Shown piece by piece: positions 12,020-25,200 of a stretch of 64,000 bases of DNA. Position numbers and translations under genes: made by a program. Where the stretch lies: the NCBI GenBank assembly GCA_030737875.1, contig CM060922.1, positions 321,627,956 to 321,691,955 of the forward strand, given 5' to 3'. Position 1 is the stretch's first letter, and every line of letters begins with the position of its first letter. The notes under the pieces are model-generated. The model had not been told where the DNA came from and made no database searches. It worked only from the letters and a program-made list of their open reading frames with translations. This DNA comes from Allium sativum. Taxonomy: Eukaryota; Streptophyta; Magnoliopsida; Asparagales; Amaryllidaceae.

Positions 12020-13070
12020 GGGTGCATTTTTTAGAGGTCACTATTAAGTTTCAAAATATAAAAAAAACCCGGTCATAAACTTATTGTAAATTAGGTCCCT
12101 ATTTTTTGAAAAGTCATAAAAAAAATATAAAAAAATCACGTAAATTCGTATTTAAATAAAACATGTAAACACTAAAAAATTCAGATAAAAAAACCATCAA
12201 AGAAGGCGTCAAAAATAAAAAAAACAGAAAAAAAAACGAAATTTCCAGTTAAATGCATAATAGTATGCACATATATCATTTTCCTGCATACATCCGTGCA
12301 TATTTTTCACTACATACATCTTCGTTGATTTTTATTCATACAAAAACATGCTTACATGTGTGCAAATATACCCAATATTTGCACACATTTGTGCAGGTTT
12401 AGTTTCAAATTTTCAAACCGAACACAGCTTACGGAAAAGTTGCATACATATATGCAATTATCAGTAATAATTGCATAAATGTATGCAACTATTTTTTTTA
12501 TTTCCGTAGAATCCTGAAATTATTTCCATATTTCAGAATTTTTTTTTATGAAGGAACGTACTTTTTAAAAAAAATAATAAAAAAAGGCGGAAGTAATAAA
12601 ATAAGGGGCGGGTTTAAATTTTTCAAATCTTTTTTTTTATATATAAATTAGGTCCCTACTTTTATCCTATAAAAACGTTGCACACATGTGTGCATTTTGT
12701 TGAGAAATTTGCACATTTGGATGCAAATAAAAATGAACTGAAATATTAAGTTAAATCTATCCGCTGGAAGAACTGCAGTTAATTGCATATATGCATGCAA
12801 TAAAATAAAAAAGGTGCATAATATTATGCATTTAACTGCAGTTTTTTCTGTTTTTTTGCTGTTTTCTTCTTTCTGACATTATTTTTGTTGTTTTTTGAAC
12901 TGAATTTTTTGTATAATGCATAATTTATTTTATTACTAATTTACGATTTTTTTTAATTTTTTAATTATTATTTTATAAGTTTTGAAAACAGGGACCTAAT
13001 TTATATTAAGTTTATGACCGGATGTGAGCCTAATTAAGTTTCAAAATAGGGACGTGAGCCTAATATTCAC
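12020..13070. mobile_element. Mutator-like non-autonomous foldback element (MITE), 9-bp TSD
   Basis: A 1051-bp insertion flanked by the exact 9-bp direct repeat TATATAGAA (12011-12019 and 13071-13079). The ends are imperfect inverted repeats: GGTCATAAACTTA and TAAATTAGGTCCCT occur near the left end, and their complements near the right end. The homology reaches far inward. CAGTTAAATGCATAATA at about 12250 matches the reverse complement of 12806-12838, so much of the element can fold on itself. A 9-bp duplication is characteristic of Mutator-superfamily transposition. There is no transposase ORF, so it must have been moved in trans. The interior is rich in TGCAT/ATGCA palindromes. Family assignment rests on TSD length and structure only. 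Confidence 0.75.
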
Positions 13071-13703
13071 TATATAGAAATTGCCAGTGTTGAGTTTTAT
13101 CTATTGTATGTGACATGGCTTGAGTTCAACACATGAACTATTCACGACTCACCTGCACAAGAAGCGTTGTTTGAATATCTGACACTCGTATTTCAAACAA
13201 TGTGGATACACTTTGTGGTCGTTGAAATGTTATATAAATATTCATTTATAAATTTAACAGTGAAAATTTGTTATCAACCGAATTAGAATTGGTTAAGTTT
13301 ATTAACCAATGATTTATTTAAATAGACCGTGGTTGTTTGAAAACCCCACACGGGTATTGTGACGATATTTGACATACACTAATCCCAATATTTAGTTGTA
13401 TGTCGATCGATTGATTGACAGACTGTAGTAAGCATTATTTATTTATTTTAATGCCTATACAGTTATAGAATGCACTCTGGATGATGCTCGAATGTAGAAT
13501 GATTGTTTATCATTATTATTGAATCTGTGTGATGTATGAAACCCATATAACTGAAATTATATGGTAATTGATTGAGTCGCATTCTGATTTAGAATCTGAA
13601 CGAATATTTTAAAATAAAATTCATTAAAGAATTAAATTATGATTTTGATGTCCGATTGTGAATGGACACGAAAATGTTGGAATATATGAAACCAAGTAAG
13701 TAG

Positions 13704-14183
13704 ATGGGAAATGATGGTATGGAAAGCTTTATGTTATGGAAGGTCATTAACGGCGCCTTACTTACCAAACAGAAGCTTCGTCAAATGGAAATGATGGTAG
13801 ATGGGAAATGCTTTCTACGCGACGATAAGGAAGAATCGGTTCAGCACCTGTTTTTTGAATGCACATATACTATGCAAATGTGGAAAAAGTTGTTACTGCT
13901 CTTTGGTATTGTTGCACATCCTGAAACGTCTTCCGCGCAATGGCATTGCATCCTTCTGTCAACTAAATGGAGAAAGGAGGATCATGTTCTCTTCATTCTT
14001 TGCATTAAAAAACTTGTGAGAATGATTTGGGAGGAAAGAAATTTGAGAGCATTCAAGTCTGAGTGTAGAAATAGTGATGATTTGTGGGGTAAGTTGAAGC
14101 TAGTTATGAGGAGAGACTTGTTTTCTTCAATTTATCTCTTTGATAGCTCTTTTTCTGCTTATTGGATGGCTCGTTTGTTGTAA
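13704..14183 (+). pseudogene. LINE ORF2 C-terminal fragment, RT zinc-binding domain (zf-RVT)
   Basis: An open frame of 159 codons with the signature of the zinc-binding domain found after the reverse transcriptase in plant non-LTR elements and their derivatives. Early motifs are LWKVINGALLTKQKLRQM and C-F-L near residues 43-45. Then come EESVQHLFFEC, with the conserved His and Cys, a Trp about six residues later, and a basic, Trp-containing tail (MIWEERNLRAFK). The polymerase and endonuclease domains are absent, so the fragment cannot act alone. The ATG overlaps the end of the target-site duplication by chance, so the apparent start is not the native start; real LINE sequence begins at about 13706. 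The frame is open to a TAA at 14181-14183, which suggests a fairly recent insertion. Confidence 0.8.
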
Positions 14184-14327
14184 GTTGTGTCTTTGTTTGT
14201 ATGTTCCTGGTGAACCACTGTGTGTCACACTTTGCACTCTTGCTCAGTGATTTTTTGTATGATTTGTTATTTAATAAACGTGGTAGGGGTCCACTTCAAC
14301 CCCGCTTGCCTTGCAAAAAAAGAAAAA
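13706..14327 (+). mobile_element. 5'-truncated LINE insertion with 12-bp TSD
   Basis: The insert is bounded by the perfect 12-bp direct repeat AAGTAAGTAGAT (13694-13705 and 14328-14339). It ends in an A-rich tail (GCAAAAAAAGAAAA) after a possible polyadenylation signal AATAAA at about 14272. The empty site can be read in the minus-strand relative at about 5754-5800, where the two flanks are contiguous. These are the hallmarks of target-primed reverse transcription with strong 5' truncation. Only the 3' end of the LINE remains: a C-terminal ORF fragment and a short 3' UTR. Confidence 0.85.
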
Positions 14328-17300
14328 AAGTAAGTAGATATTCGCCATTTTAATTCGAATGAATTTTTCTGTCGATTTTATTCATTTTAAAATGAATATC
14401 GAAAAGAATTGATTCCAGAATCTAATATTTTGAAAATATTATCATTTTAATATAATAATGATCTAGAACATTCAATTTTGATTTAAAATTGAAAATGAAG
14501 TTAAAATCGATTTGAAACAAATTTATAACGATTTTATAAAATATGTTTTAAATGGAAATCGACGATATATATATATATTATATGTATTTAATGGCTTGAA
14601 TAGAGCGCACCGCGCAACGACCGTTCGTGAATTTCAACCATTAACTTCAAATTGATGTAACGAGAGATCCGACCGTCGGATTCTCCTAAAACTGGAACCG
14701 TTGGGTTCTTATCGAAAAGATCTTCCCAATGAATATAAGAGATTTAAATTTGAATGGTTGGATCTTAAAGTATGTCCAAATCAATTTCAGAAAAGGTCGC
14801 TATAGATGCAGTTTGGTGGCGGATATTGGAAACCGACTGTAAGGGCCTTAATAAAATAATTAAAAATACGGAAAAATTGTGTAAAATAATAATAAATAAT
14901 TTGGAATGATTTTTGATGAAAAATTCCAAGTTTTGACAAATAATAAATACATTTGTATCGAAATGGATTAGTTATTAACTAGAATAATAATCCAATGTTT
15001 TTATATAAGTAAATTGGACTTGTAAATGGTCTTTCTGAAATAAATAGAATTTTCCAGCGAACGGAGCAGAAAGGATTTAAATGGAAATGATCTTCATAAT
15101 ATTTCGATATTGGATTCCATTATTATACAGGTATCATTGAGAAATCTGGAAGATATAGATATCGTTACTCCTAATACGATATCCGTTGGTTTCGAAATTT
15201 GATATTGAATATAAGCCGATATTAATTTCTATTCAGAGCCTTATATTTAATATCAAACTGGATTTTGGGTTTGCGTGAATGGTGTTTTTAATAACACTGT
15301 TCTTAAACCCCGTTGAGAAAGGTAAGATTTAGGTAAACTTACAAATTAATTAATTAATTTAAATGGAATTTAAATGAAAGTTGATTTTGGGGTTTATTGT
15401 GAATGATGTTTTAAACGACATTTGTTCTTTAACCCAAATTAGCAGTAAAGATATTATTTGGAATTTATTAATATTTTATTAAGATTTAATGGAAATTTTC
15501 TAAATATATGTTTTCCAGTTTAATATATTAAATTGGAATTGAATGGAATTCGATTTGGTAATAATCGAAACGAGATTCTATAAAGGAAGACCATACTATT
15601 TATGGAATTTAAAAGGCCTTGCCATTATTCTGTTTATAGTATTAGTACGACATGGAAGTTTATATCGATTATATACTGTTATGATTTCCGTGAAGATCCT
15701 ATTTTGATGGAAGATGATTTTGGGTTTTATCGTGAACTGTGTTTTAAATGACATTATTTCTTTAACTCAGTTAAAGACAGGATAAATTTTCCTAAAGTTG
15801 AATAATCATTAAGGAATGATTCTTGGGATTAAAAAAACAAATTGGAGTTTTAATAAATCTTTAATTAGATTGAAATGGGAATGAGGTAAATAAATTTATC
15901 GAATTCATGAAATGATCAAGAATAGAGTACCACCAGTTTTACTCCAGGCGATAGTTAAATCTTAATTAGATTTGAATGTGAAATGGTAATTAAATTTACC
16001 GATAACACAGGGGGTGTTAGAGATGGGGTACTACTAGTTTTGCTCCATGAAATGAATAGGTTAGGATTGGAAAATAATAAATGATTACTTCGGCAAGGAT
16101 CGATAATCCTGACTAGTTTATAAACTTTAGTTTGATTTAGAATTGTTAAAGAATAAAATAAAATCTTTTTAAATTGATATCCAGAGGAAGATTAAAGAAC
16201 AAGTTTAAAAGAATTTATCTTTGATAAAATTAATGAGAACCTTTCCCTAAAGATGTGAATATTTAAACAAAAGAATATTCTGAATTAGAATGAGGCATAT
16301 GATGTGTTTTTATAGCACTTGATTATTGATTATAAAATACGCGAATTATTCGGAAAGTACAGTTTTATCCCATTTTGAATAATTAATACGACGATAAAAA
16401 AGTCGACAACGAAGACGGTGGTTGAAGACCGGAGATCTTCACATCGTTTGGATGATTACTGATGTCTTGATTGGGCTATGCACCCCAGACAAGGTAATAG
16501 TGGTGATCGTCCAAACGTACTTGGAGATCGACTGGACATGCGAGGGCCTCTCTCCTATATTGGACATATGGGACGAGGAACAAGATGCCTTCGGTTTCAT
16601 TCAGACCCAAAACGAACTTGTAAATGGATGTGTATATGACATTGGATTTCATTCTATGTTGATTGATTTTTATTAAATATATATCTGTTTGGTGGCGGAG
16701 AATTTATTATCTTGCTTAACACCCTTCTCTGATACGTATGAGCTTAGAGGTTATATATCGATAGACATCAGTCGTATGGCGTGGATTGTCAATGTGGCAT
16801 GCTAAGATGCAAATGAACAAGACTTTCGTTGAAAAGTAGAGTCTTTTGGTTGATGATCAAAGCACGACATTAAATAGCATAGCTTTGTGTATAGCATTAA
16901 TTCATGAGCCTCACACCCCGGTATGAGTCAAAAACGGGATAGTGATCGTTGGGAGAACTTGTGTTTCTTTCTAGCTAGAAGTAGTGTCATGGTGTGGAGC
17001 CCAGACATTTTTATTTATGTGGATGATGGATTATGAGGCGCCTCGGATAAGTTTGGCCGATGTACGGACTATTTTGAAGGTCCGATAGTATCGAGAAACG
17101 TATTGTTCTGGACTAACCAATCCACTAAAGTAAGTGTGGACTGGCTCTACTGTAACGACCCAGAAAATCTGAACCAATTTAAATTTTTTAAATTGGCTAA
17201 AATAACGGATTTTAAATATTTAAATAAATATTTTAAATAATAGAGATGAAAAGTGAGTTGAATCGACAATTGAAAACGAATATAATTAATTCTAATTATA

Positions 17301-18010
17301 AACAAGGCCTGAAATGGCGCTGTAGTTTCCAAAATTTGAATTCAAACTTTGTCGAACTGTACCGGGTGCAAAACAAAACGGATTTTAGTGAAACCAAAAA
17401 TATTTAAATCTGTTAGTGAATACCTTTCTAATGAATCTGAAAAATCGAATTTTCATAACGGAAAGCAAAAGTTATGGCCAAATCAATTTTCAGAAAGGTC
17501 GCTATGGAATTTATATAGCCCGTGAAAATGGCCATTTTTCATACGACCTCGGAATTCGACGAAACCACTTTTGTTGGATCCGGGATGTGAATTTATTGCT
17601 AGGTTTCAAATTTTATAATTTTTGAAGCTAGTATGTGAGCGTGGCAAAGGAAAACGTGTTTTGGTCAATTACAGTTAAATTGGATCGACCAAAAATGGGT
17701 CTTTTTGCAAACGGTCTCAGAATTTGATGAAACTAGTTTTGTTGGGACCGTATTGTCAAAAGTTAGCTAGATTTATTTTTCTGGAATTTTTCGAATCAGT
17801 TTGTGGCCCCGGCAAATTGAAATGTACATTCAAATTGAATATTGAATGTTTTATATTTTAATTTAAAGGAAAACTGACTGAAACAGTCGAATGGGCCTAC
17901 GAAACATATCCCATTGTGTTCGGAATGGGGGTAAAACGCTAGGGATGACAGCCATTGGGTTTGGATTGGGGTTCGTGGGCGAAAGGGGTATTTTGGAGAT
18001 TTTAAAAAAT

Positions 18011-18024
18011 TATAATATAAAATA
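18011..18024 (+). promoter_or_regulatory. Probable TATA region of chromovirus LTR
   Basis: TATAATATAAAATA about 0.86 kb into the LTR, followed within 40 bases by the switch to a GC-rich leader. It matches the placement of better TATA boxes in related LTRs but is a weaker consensus. Confidence 0.4.
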
Positions 18025-19592
18025 AAAAATATCATTGGTCAAATACTTTTCTCTCTCCCCGATAATTAAAACCGCGAACGACGGAAATTGCTCCAAGCTT
18101 CGCCCTCATTTTCCGATCAATCCACGCACCATTGGACCTCGACCCAGTTGAGGATTTTGTAGCCCTCGTCGAGCTCTTCAAATCCATACCTGGAGCATCC
18201 CCTATCGCTGCGCCATCGTCGAGTTTCGAGCCCAGGAAGTGCCCCACTTTCGAGCGCCGCCGTGACTGGTGGGGACCACCGAGCTGGACGAGACAACCAG
18301 GCACGGGGAGTTGCATCCAAACTTTTTCGAGTGGCGAAGGCCGATCGACTTATCGTTGCGCGGATTTCGAGGAAAGTGGAAACCTAGATTTGAACGAAAT
18401 AGAAAGGTAACGGCTTTAAATTATATAAACTATATTATAGCAGTTTAAAGCGCTACAGTTTTTGATTTCACTGTAAAAATCATATCTTTTTCGTTTCTTG
18501 ATGAAATTCAGTGAAACAAGAGACAGTGGACTCGTGTGGACGTCTTCTACCTTCTAGAAGAGACCGCATATTTTTCTGAGCCTTCTGCTATTTCTGGTGG
18601 AGTGGAACCCAATATGAGATTTCTAATTTATAAACGATATGGAAAACGACGATGTATGAATTATATGATCGATGTATGAGTTATATAAGCGTTGTACACC
18701 TCATGTATAAGCGTTGTATAAGTTGTACGTTCGATGTATAAGTTATATATGCGTTGTAAAAATTATATATGTGTTGAAATAGAAGTGAATTGCTATATAT
18801 ATATATATATACGCCCTCGTCCACAAACCATGGACGATATTTATTGGTTGCTATTGGTGTGAAAATTGATTGATAGCGAATGGTTGATTGGGATTGTTTG
18901 TGGTTGATATTGATTGATTGTAGTTGAAAAATACCCGTTTGTGGTTGAGAAATATTTGGTTGAAACCACATAGGATTAGTTTGTGGAAATGAAATAAATA
19001 TATACATGCCTCCTACGTGCGAACTAGATGCAAGATCCCCATTGTCAAAAACCGCTAGGTTTTAAGGTAGAGCAAGGAGCCGTACTAGGGACGGTCCCGG
19101 TTTTAACTACCCTGCCGTTATGCTACCAAAATTTTGAATATTATTCATGTGTTTGAATTATTTTCATTTGTTGAAACTATATTTATTCGTTGAATAGAAA
19201 CCCTTCATGTGTTGAGTCGATATTCATTCGTTGGATATAAATTCATGTGTTGAATGGTATTCATATTTTGAAATAAATTGTTTTATAATAAAAATCACAT
19301 TTTTATCATCTATATGAAATGTATAAAATAATCCCGTTTTGAAAGAAATTGTTTTATAATAAAAATGCTATTTTTATTACCTATATGAACTATATAAAAT
19401 AATAGAGTTTTGAAATGAATTGTTTTACAATAAAAATCACATTTTTATTATATAAATGAATTGTTGAAAATAGTGAAGTGTTGAAATAGAAGACAGTTAG
19501 ATAAAAAATATCATTTTTATCAAATGTATGAAAAGAATATAGCTTTGAAATCGAAGAATCGATATATATATAGAAATAGAGTTAAAATATAT

Positions 19593-20062
19593 CGAATAAC
19601 GACGCTGCAGTTCGTATTTTGAAACCGTGATTTCAAACGATTATACCGGGAGATCCAACCATCAGATTTTCCTGAAATCGCAACCGTTGGGTTCGCTTTG
19701 GAAAAATCTTTCCAACGGCACCAACTTTGTAAAAATCCAATGGTTGGATTGTCTGGAATGTTTAATTCAAATCTGAAGAAAAACAGCGCCAGAATCGATT
19801 ATATATATATATATATAATTATATTTAATCGAATAACGACGCTGCAGTTCGTATTTTGAAATCGAAACTTCAAACGATTATACCGGGAGAACCGACCGTC
19901 GTATTTTCCTGAAACTGGAACCGTTGGATTCGTTTTGAAAAGATCTTTCTAATGATGTAAATTTTGTGAAGATCCAACGGTTAGATTTTCGGATATGTGT
20001 AAATCAAATCTGAAGAAAAACAGCGCCACGGCCGCGTTATGGTCCGTAGCGTCGTTTTAAAT
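19593..20062 (+). repeat. Tandem duplication, 235-bp unit, in chromovirus LTR
   Basis: Two copies start with CGAATAACGACGCTGCAG at 19593 and 19828 and both run through a CAAATCTGAAGAAAAACAGC motif. The unit corresponds to the conserved central block of the other giant LTRs (for example 9570-9810), which is single copy there. The copies have diverged by many substitutions, so the duplication predates this insertion. Confidence 0.85.
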
Positions 20063-21994
20063 AAATTGGCTATTTTAAAATAAATAAAAATAGTGATAAA
20101 TCATTATAAAATATTATAAACGATATGGATGTGAAATTTAGAAATTAACTGAAGGTTGGCTAAGTCGAATGGTTTCCTGGGTGTTGATCCGATGTTGGTT
20201 TCGGCCTTCGGGGTTAATATTTGGGAAATCGTTATCTTACTGATTGACAGTTAGTGACTAATGAATTGAAATGATGCGTATGTATGTTAGTGTTGCACTT
20301 GTTTATTATATACGTGAGTTGCTCAGAATGACCGGGTTTATCCCATTCTGAATAACTGAATCGACGATAAGAAGTCGAAGATGAAGACGAGAGTTGAAGA
20401 CCGATCTTCACCTCGTTTGGATAGTCACTGAGGTCCTGATTGGGAGGCATCCCGAAATATGGATAATTAGTGGTGCTCGTCCAGACGTACGTGGGAATCG
20501 ATGAATATGCGAGGTATTTAGTGCCTCCGGATTCGTTCAGACCCAGAACGGACTTGCAAATGGACGGTGTGTCTGACATTGGATTTTATTCTATGTTGAT
20601 TGATCTCTATTAAATATACATCTGTTTGGCGGCGGAGAATTTATTCTTTTGCTTAACGCCCTTCTCTGAAACGCACTAGCTCAGAGGTTGTATATCGATG
20701 GACATCAGTCGCATGGCATGAATTGCTAGTGTGGCATGCCTAAGTGGAAAATGATCAAGGCTTCTGTTGAAAAGAAAAGTCTTGTGGTGATGATCAAAGC
20801 CCCGCCTTTGTGGCGTAGCTTTGTGTATAATGTGAATTCGCGAGCCTCACACCCCGGTATGAACCAGAAACGGGAGAAGGACCTCAGGGAGGGCATGTGT
20901 TTCTTTCTAGCTAGGGTGGTGTCAGTGACCTACCAGCCCTGACATTTATATACTTTTCACCTGTGTGGTTGTTGCTGTTGCGAGGCGCCTCGGATATACC
21001 GGTGACTATGTGAAGTCGAAGGAGCCATTCGTTGGCTCGTTTACGCCCCATAGGGCGGGGAAACGCAGTGTTCAGGCATAATAATCCACATCGGTGGACC
21101 GGCCCTGACGATCCAAGGGGCAGTTGCGGCTGTTCCTGAGGGGCGGGCTAGAGCGTCTCGAATTCGGTGAGGACGATCCCTTGCCTCGGTTCATGACGGA
21201 AATCCAATTTCCAAATACGTGACTGTGCGGTTTTAATTGCATACCTATATTTGGCGACATAGTGGCATGGGACGCTCATGTCGTCTATGATTGATAGTTA
21301 TGATTTGAAATTGTTTTTGAAACATATAAACACTAGTAATAATATCAAATGCTTTTGTTTTATTCGTATCAAGCATATCTTGGCCATTATAAGGTAAAAA
21401 CTCTATCCTCCGGTTTGCGTTGCATTGTGTGATGGGAACCGAGTCTTATAATAGCTTCATTTTTATAAAAAGCATTGCGATGTTTAAAAGAAAGATTTGT
21501 TTTTAAAGCACTAGCAATCCAATGGAGTAAACCCGTTCCACGAAAGTGGCGTGGTCCTGTGATTAGCCATATTTTGAATGTGTTGAGTAGATTTCTCATA
21601 CCAGTCCCATGACTGACTCGTAGTTTGTTTCACTTTCAAACTCAGGTGCCCCCTTTTTCTACACGGGCAGCCTTGTATTCAGGTTTAGCTGGTTCTTTCT
21701 GGATAGCTGGAGCTGAAGATGGATTCTATTATTTATCTCTTTTTATGCTGTTCAGCTCCTATTGTACATATTTTGTTTATTTCCGCTGTAGACATATATG
21801 TATAGCTGAACTGTATTTGTACTAAGTATGATCCTGTATACTGTGTAACTCTGATGATTACTTTTATCCAGTATATTGTATTGTTCATTATCTGGTGTAT
21901 TTATTTAATTCTGTTCTACTATTATCTGTTTCTGTGTTATATTTCAAAGATTACCCTTGTCACCGTCTGTACGGGATTTGGGGTCGTCTCAACG

Positions 21995-22006
21995 TGGTAT
22001 CAGAGC
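21995..22006 (+). other. Primer binding site (tRNA-iMet)
   Basis: TGGTATCAGAGC, the complement of the 3' end of plant initiator tRNA-Met and the usual minus-strand primer site of plant Ty3/gypsy and copia elements. It lies directly after the LTR. Confidence 0.95.
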
Positions 22007-22242
22007 TTTGGTTAAGCTTTGTTCTAGAATATAACATATTAACGATCTCGTCAAAAATAGAACCAGTAGTGTTCTAGGACGGGCAACTCAATACAGATAG
22101 GATCAGTAATATCCTAGTATGAGTAGCAAAAAGAAATAACACCTAGATAGACACATTTACATTCAAGTATCTGTCTCTATATTTTGAAATATCTTTTCTG
22201 TTGACCTGACACTTTGTCTGCTAATTGCAGACGCTCTAGAAA

Positions 22243-25200
22243 ATGAGTGCCAGAAACAGAAGAAGTAATACTGACCTGGATATAGAAGCTCTATTTATGA
22301 AATATAGAAATCTAGGTGGAAAACCCTTCACGGGTGAAGAATCAATTATGAAAACACAAGCCTGGATTCGTTCGGCTGAGAAAATCTTTGAAGGATTAAA
22401 GCTGAGGGATGACCAGAAAAGATTACTGGCCTCCTGGGCACTCAAAGACGAAGCTTTGTTCTGGTGGGATTCGGTTATCAAGGATAATCCCGAAGGTGAT
22501 ATCACCTGGGATAGATTCAAAGTGATTTTCCTAGAAAGATTTACTCCTCCAGAAGCAATTGACTGACTATGTGATGAATTTTCTTATTTGATACAAGGAG
22601 ATATGACCATTCCAGAATATCATAAGAAATTCAATGAACTTTCTCACTTTGCCCCTCATCTAATTCATAATCCGAAGAGGAAGAATTTGAAATTTATCAA
22701 CGGGCTTCAAAGAAAATACCAGAACAGTGTAATGAGGAATGTGAAGCTTCCTTTTTCAGACATGATTTATATGGCTTATCAGTACGAAGATTTCGACAAG
22801 AAAGGCATGTTACAGTACGAAGAGGAAGTCAGCTCTAGTAATAAAATTGAGTCTGAAACTGATCGTCCTGAAGCCAGTACAATGTCAGAGGTTAGTAAGA
22901 AGCCCAGAGCCATGAGGAAGAGGACTAGTTCTGAGAAAGAACCGATAAAGACAGCCATATGCTCAAGCTGCAATAGGCAGGGACATTTGGCGAAAAATTG
23001 CAAGTCTTCGAACAAACGAAGAAAGGATGAATCTAAATCCAAGAACAAGTTTCATTCAGCCCGAGAATGTAATCTTTGTCATCGGTCTGGTCACGTAAAG
23101 CAAGACTGCTGGATGTTAAAAAAGACCAATGTGGTTCAAGTAAATGAAGTGGCAGAAACTTCAGCACCCTCAGTAAGCCTGGAAAGGGCTGATGTCCTAG
23201 AAGGCACGCTAACTGTCAAAGATATTCCAGTTAAAGTACTGTTTGACACTGGCGCGTCGCGAAGCTTTGTTGCAAAGAATGCAGCTAAGAAACTAGATTT
23301 AAATTTGAAGAAGCTGAAGGAACCAATGGCTGTCCATAATCCGGTTGGGGGTTCAATTGATCTCAGTTGGGTTTGTAGAGTGCCGGTTTCCTTTTCTCGT
23401 TATCGGTTCCCTACCATCGCGGTCGTCATGAATTTTACAGAGTTTGATCTTATCTTGGGGTTAGACTGATTGACCAAATATGAAGCTGAGGTTAAATGCG
23501 CCGACAGAATCGTAAAGGCGAAGATTAAATCAGGTGATTATATAACCATTCCCTGTGAAGGTCAGAAAGCTAATAGAAAAGACTTCTGGACAGCTTTGAA
23601 TGTTTCTCCAGCTCAAATAGAAAATATCCCTGAAGTCACAGAGAATATCCCTAACCTCATCAAAGATATTCCTGTTGTCAAAAATTACGCGGATGTGTTT
23701 GAAGAAGTTGTTCGCTTACCTCTGCAGAGAGAAATAGGTTTCATAATTGCTTTAATTCTGAATGCAAGGCCGGTAGTTCACGCTATTCGAAGAATGTCCT
23801 TGAAAGAGAAAGAGGAATTAGACAATCAAACACGACAGCTAGTATGGAAGGCTCTAATCATGCCCAGTTTCTCTGATTGGGGAGCAGCAGTGGTGTTTGT
23901 CCCTAAATCTGACGGTACTCTACGGCTATGTGTGGATTATCGTGATTTGAACAAGCAGACGATAAAGAACAAATATCCATTGCCGCGGATCGATGATTTA
24001 TTGGATCGTCTGAATGGAGCACAAGTATTTTCACGAATGGACCTAGCTACAGGCTTCCATCAACTTCGAATTGCCGAAGAGTGTGTTCCAATGACTGCAT
24101 TCATAGGTCCCGACATATTCTACGAGTGGTTAGTAATGCCGTTCGGCTTATGTAACGCTCCAGCTTACTTCGTCGATCTGATGAATAGAGTGTTCGGAGG
24201 AGTTTTGAATAAATTTGTTCTGGTTTTCATTGACGATATTCTAATCTTCTCTAAATCAAAGGCCGAACATGAAAAGCATTTGGAACAGGTTTTGGAAATC
24301 CTCAGAAGGAATGTATTGAAAGCCAAACTATCCAAATGTATATTCTGGCAGGATGAAGTGAAATTTCTGGGCCATGTCGTATCGAAAGAAGGAATTGCTG
24401 TGGATCCGAGCAAAATCACAGCTATTCAGAATTGGAAACAGCCCAGTACCCCCACTGAAGTCCGCAGTTTTCTCTGATTGGCTAGCTATTACCGGAAATT
24501 CGTTAAAAGCTTTTCGAAGATATCTGGTCACTTAACGAAGCTTACAAAGAAGCATTCTAAATTCAAGTGGACTCCAGAATGTGAAGAGGCTTTTGAGGAG
24601 CTAAGGTTAAGATTAACGACCGCTCCAGTGTTAACCATCATCGATGGCAACCAGGATTTAAAAGTCTGGACTGATGCTTCTAGAGAAGGCCTTGGCGCAG
24701 TGTTAATGCAAAGGGGTCAAGGGATTGCTTACGCTAGCCGTCAGTTGAAGCCACATGAAAAGAACTATGTAACTCATGATCTTGAGTTATTGGCTATAGT
24801 ATTCGCTTTGAAAATCTGGAGACACTATCTGCTGGGGGAGAGATTTGAACTGTTTACAGATCATCAGTCGTTAAAGTATCTGTTCACCCAGAAAGACCTG
24901 AATCTGAGACAGCAACGTTGGCTAGAGTTCCTTGCAGCATATGATTTTGAGATTCTATACACTCCAGGGAAAGCCAATGTCGTGGCCGATGCGTTAAGCC
25001 GAAAGAATGAAATGATCGCCAGTTTTATCATTGCGACTTCTTTGATTGACAAGATATCGGCTCTCCAAAAAGACGACCAATTTATCAAAGGAATGAGTCA
25101 GCAAATTTGTGAAGGCAATGCTTCGGATTTCCAGCTCGACAGCGAAGGAATTCTGAGGTTAGAAGGACAAATTTGTGTGCCAGAAATTCCTGAACTCAGA

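Larger units (their letters stand above)
11985..17150 (+). mobile_element. Second giant-LTR piece, interrupted by a foldback element and a LINE
   Basis: Starts around the equivalent of 8745 in the neighbouring LTR (sequence ending TATTTTATAA, then GCCAGTGTTGAG) and is co-linear with it. It includes the GACCGTCGGATTCTCC block near 14670 and the CGGAGAATTTATT block near 16695. It ends at 17150, where the chromovirus 5' LTR was inserted. The interrupted sequence before 17150 (GTGGACTGGCTCTAC) aligns to GTGGACCGGCCCTGAC at about 21095 in the chromovirus's own LTR, which confirms that the host here was LTR DNA. A Mutator-like foldback (12020-13070) and a LINE fragment (13706-14327) interrupt it. 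Without those two insertions the fragment is about 3.5 kb. Confidence 0.65.
17151..21992 (+). mobile_element. 5' LTR (about 4.8 kb) of coding chromovirus
   Basis: Begins with TGTAACGACCCAG at 17151, preceded by TCTAC (candidate target duplication). It ends just before the tRNA-Met primer site at 21995. The first 0.83 kb is nearly identical to the 3' LTR at 27680-28506, which fixes the start and shows a recent insertion. Landmarks are U3 units with GACGAAACCA and GATGAAACTA cores (about 17560 and 17730), a GGGGGTAAAACGCTAGGG block near 17930, a weak TATA region at 18011-18024 and a GC-rich leader at about 18060-18410. A duplicated 235-bp block follows at 19593-20062, and the CAGTCCCATGACTG hairpin is at 21602-21615. 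At 4.8 kb it is far longer than most Ty3/gypsy LTRs. The exact 3' boundary (CTCA or CTCAAC) is uncertain by a few bases. Confidence 0.8.

Noticed and set aside
18032..18410. ORFs on both strands in the GC-rich part of the chromovirus LTR
   Set aside because: Several frames on both strands are open at once, there is no recognisable domain, and the position equals the variable LTR leader.
22236..22520. Antisense ORFs within the gag-pol region
   Set aside because: Shadow frames opposite a long coding sequence. The plus strand has all the recognisable domains.
24165..24180. RT FIDDIL motif considered as a mutated YIDD
   Set aside because: Phe at the first position is common in plant Ty3/gypsy RT, so the chromovirus site (24226-24240) is counted as intact.
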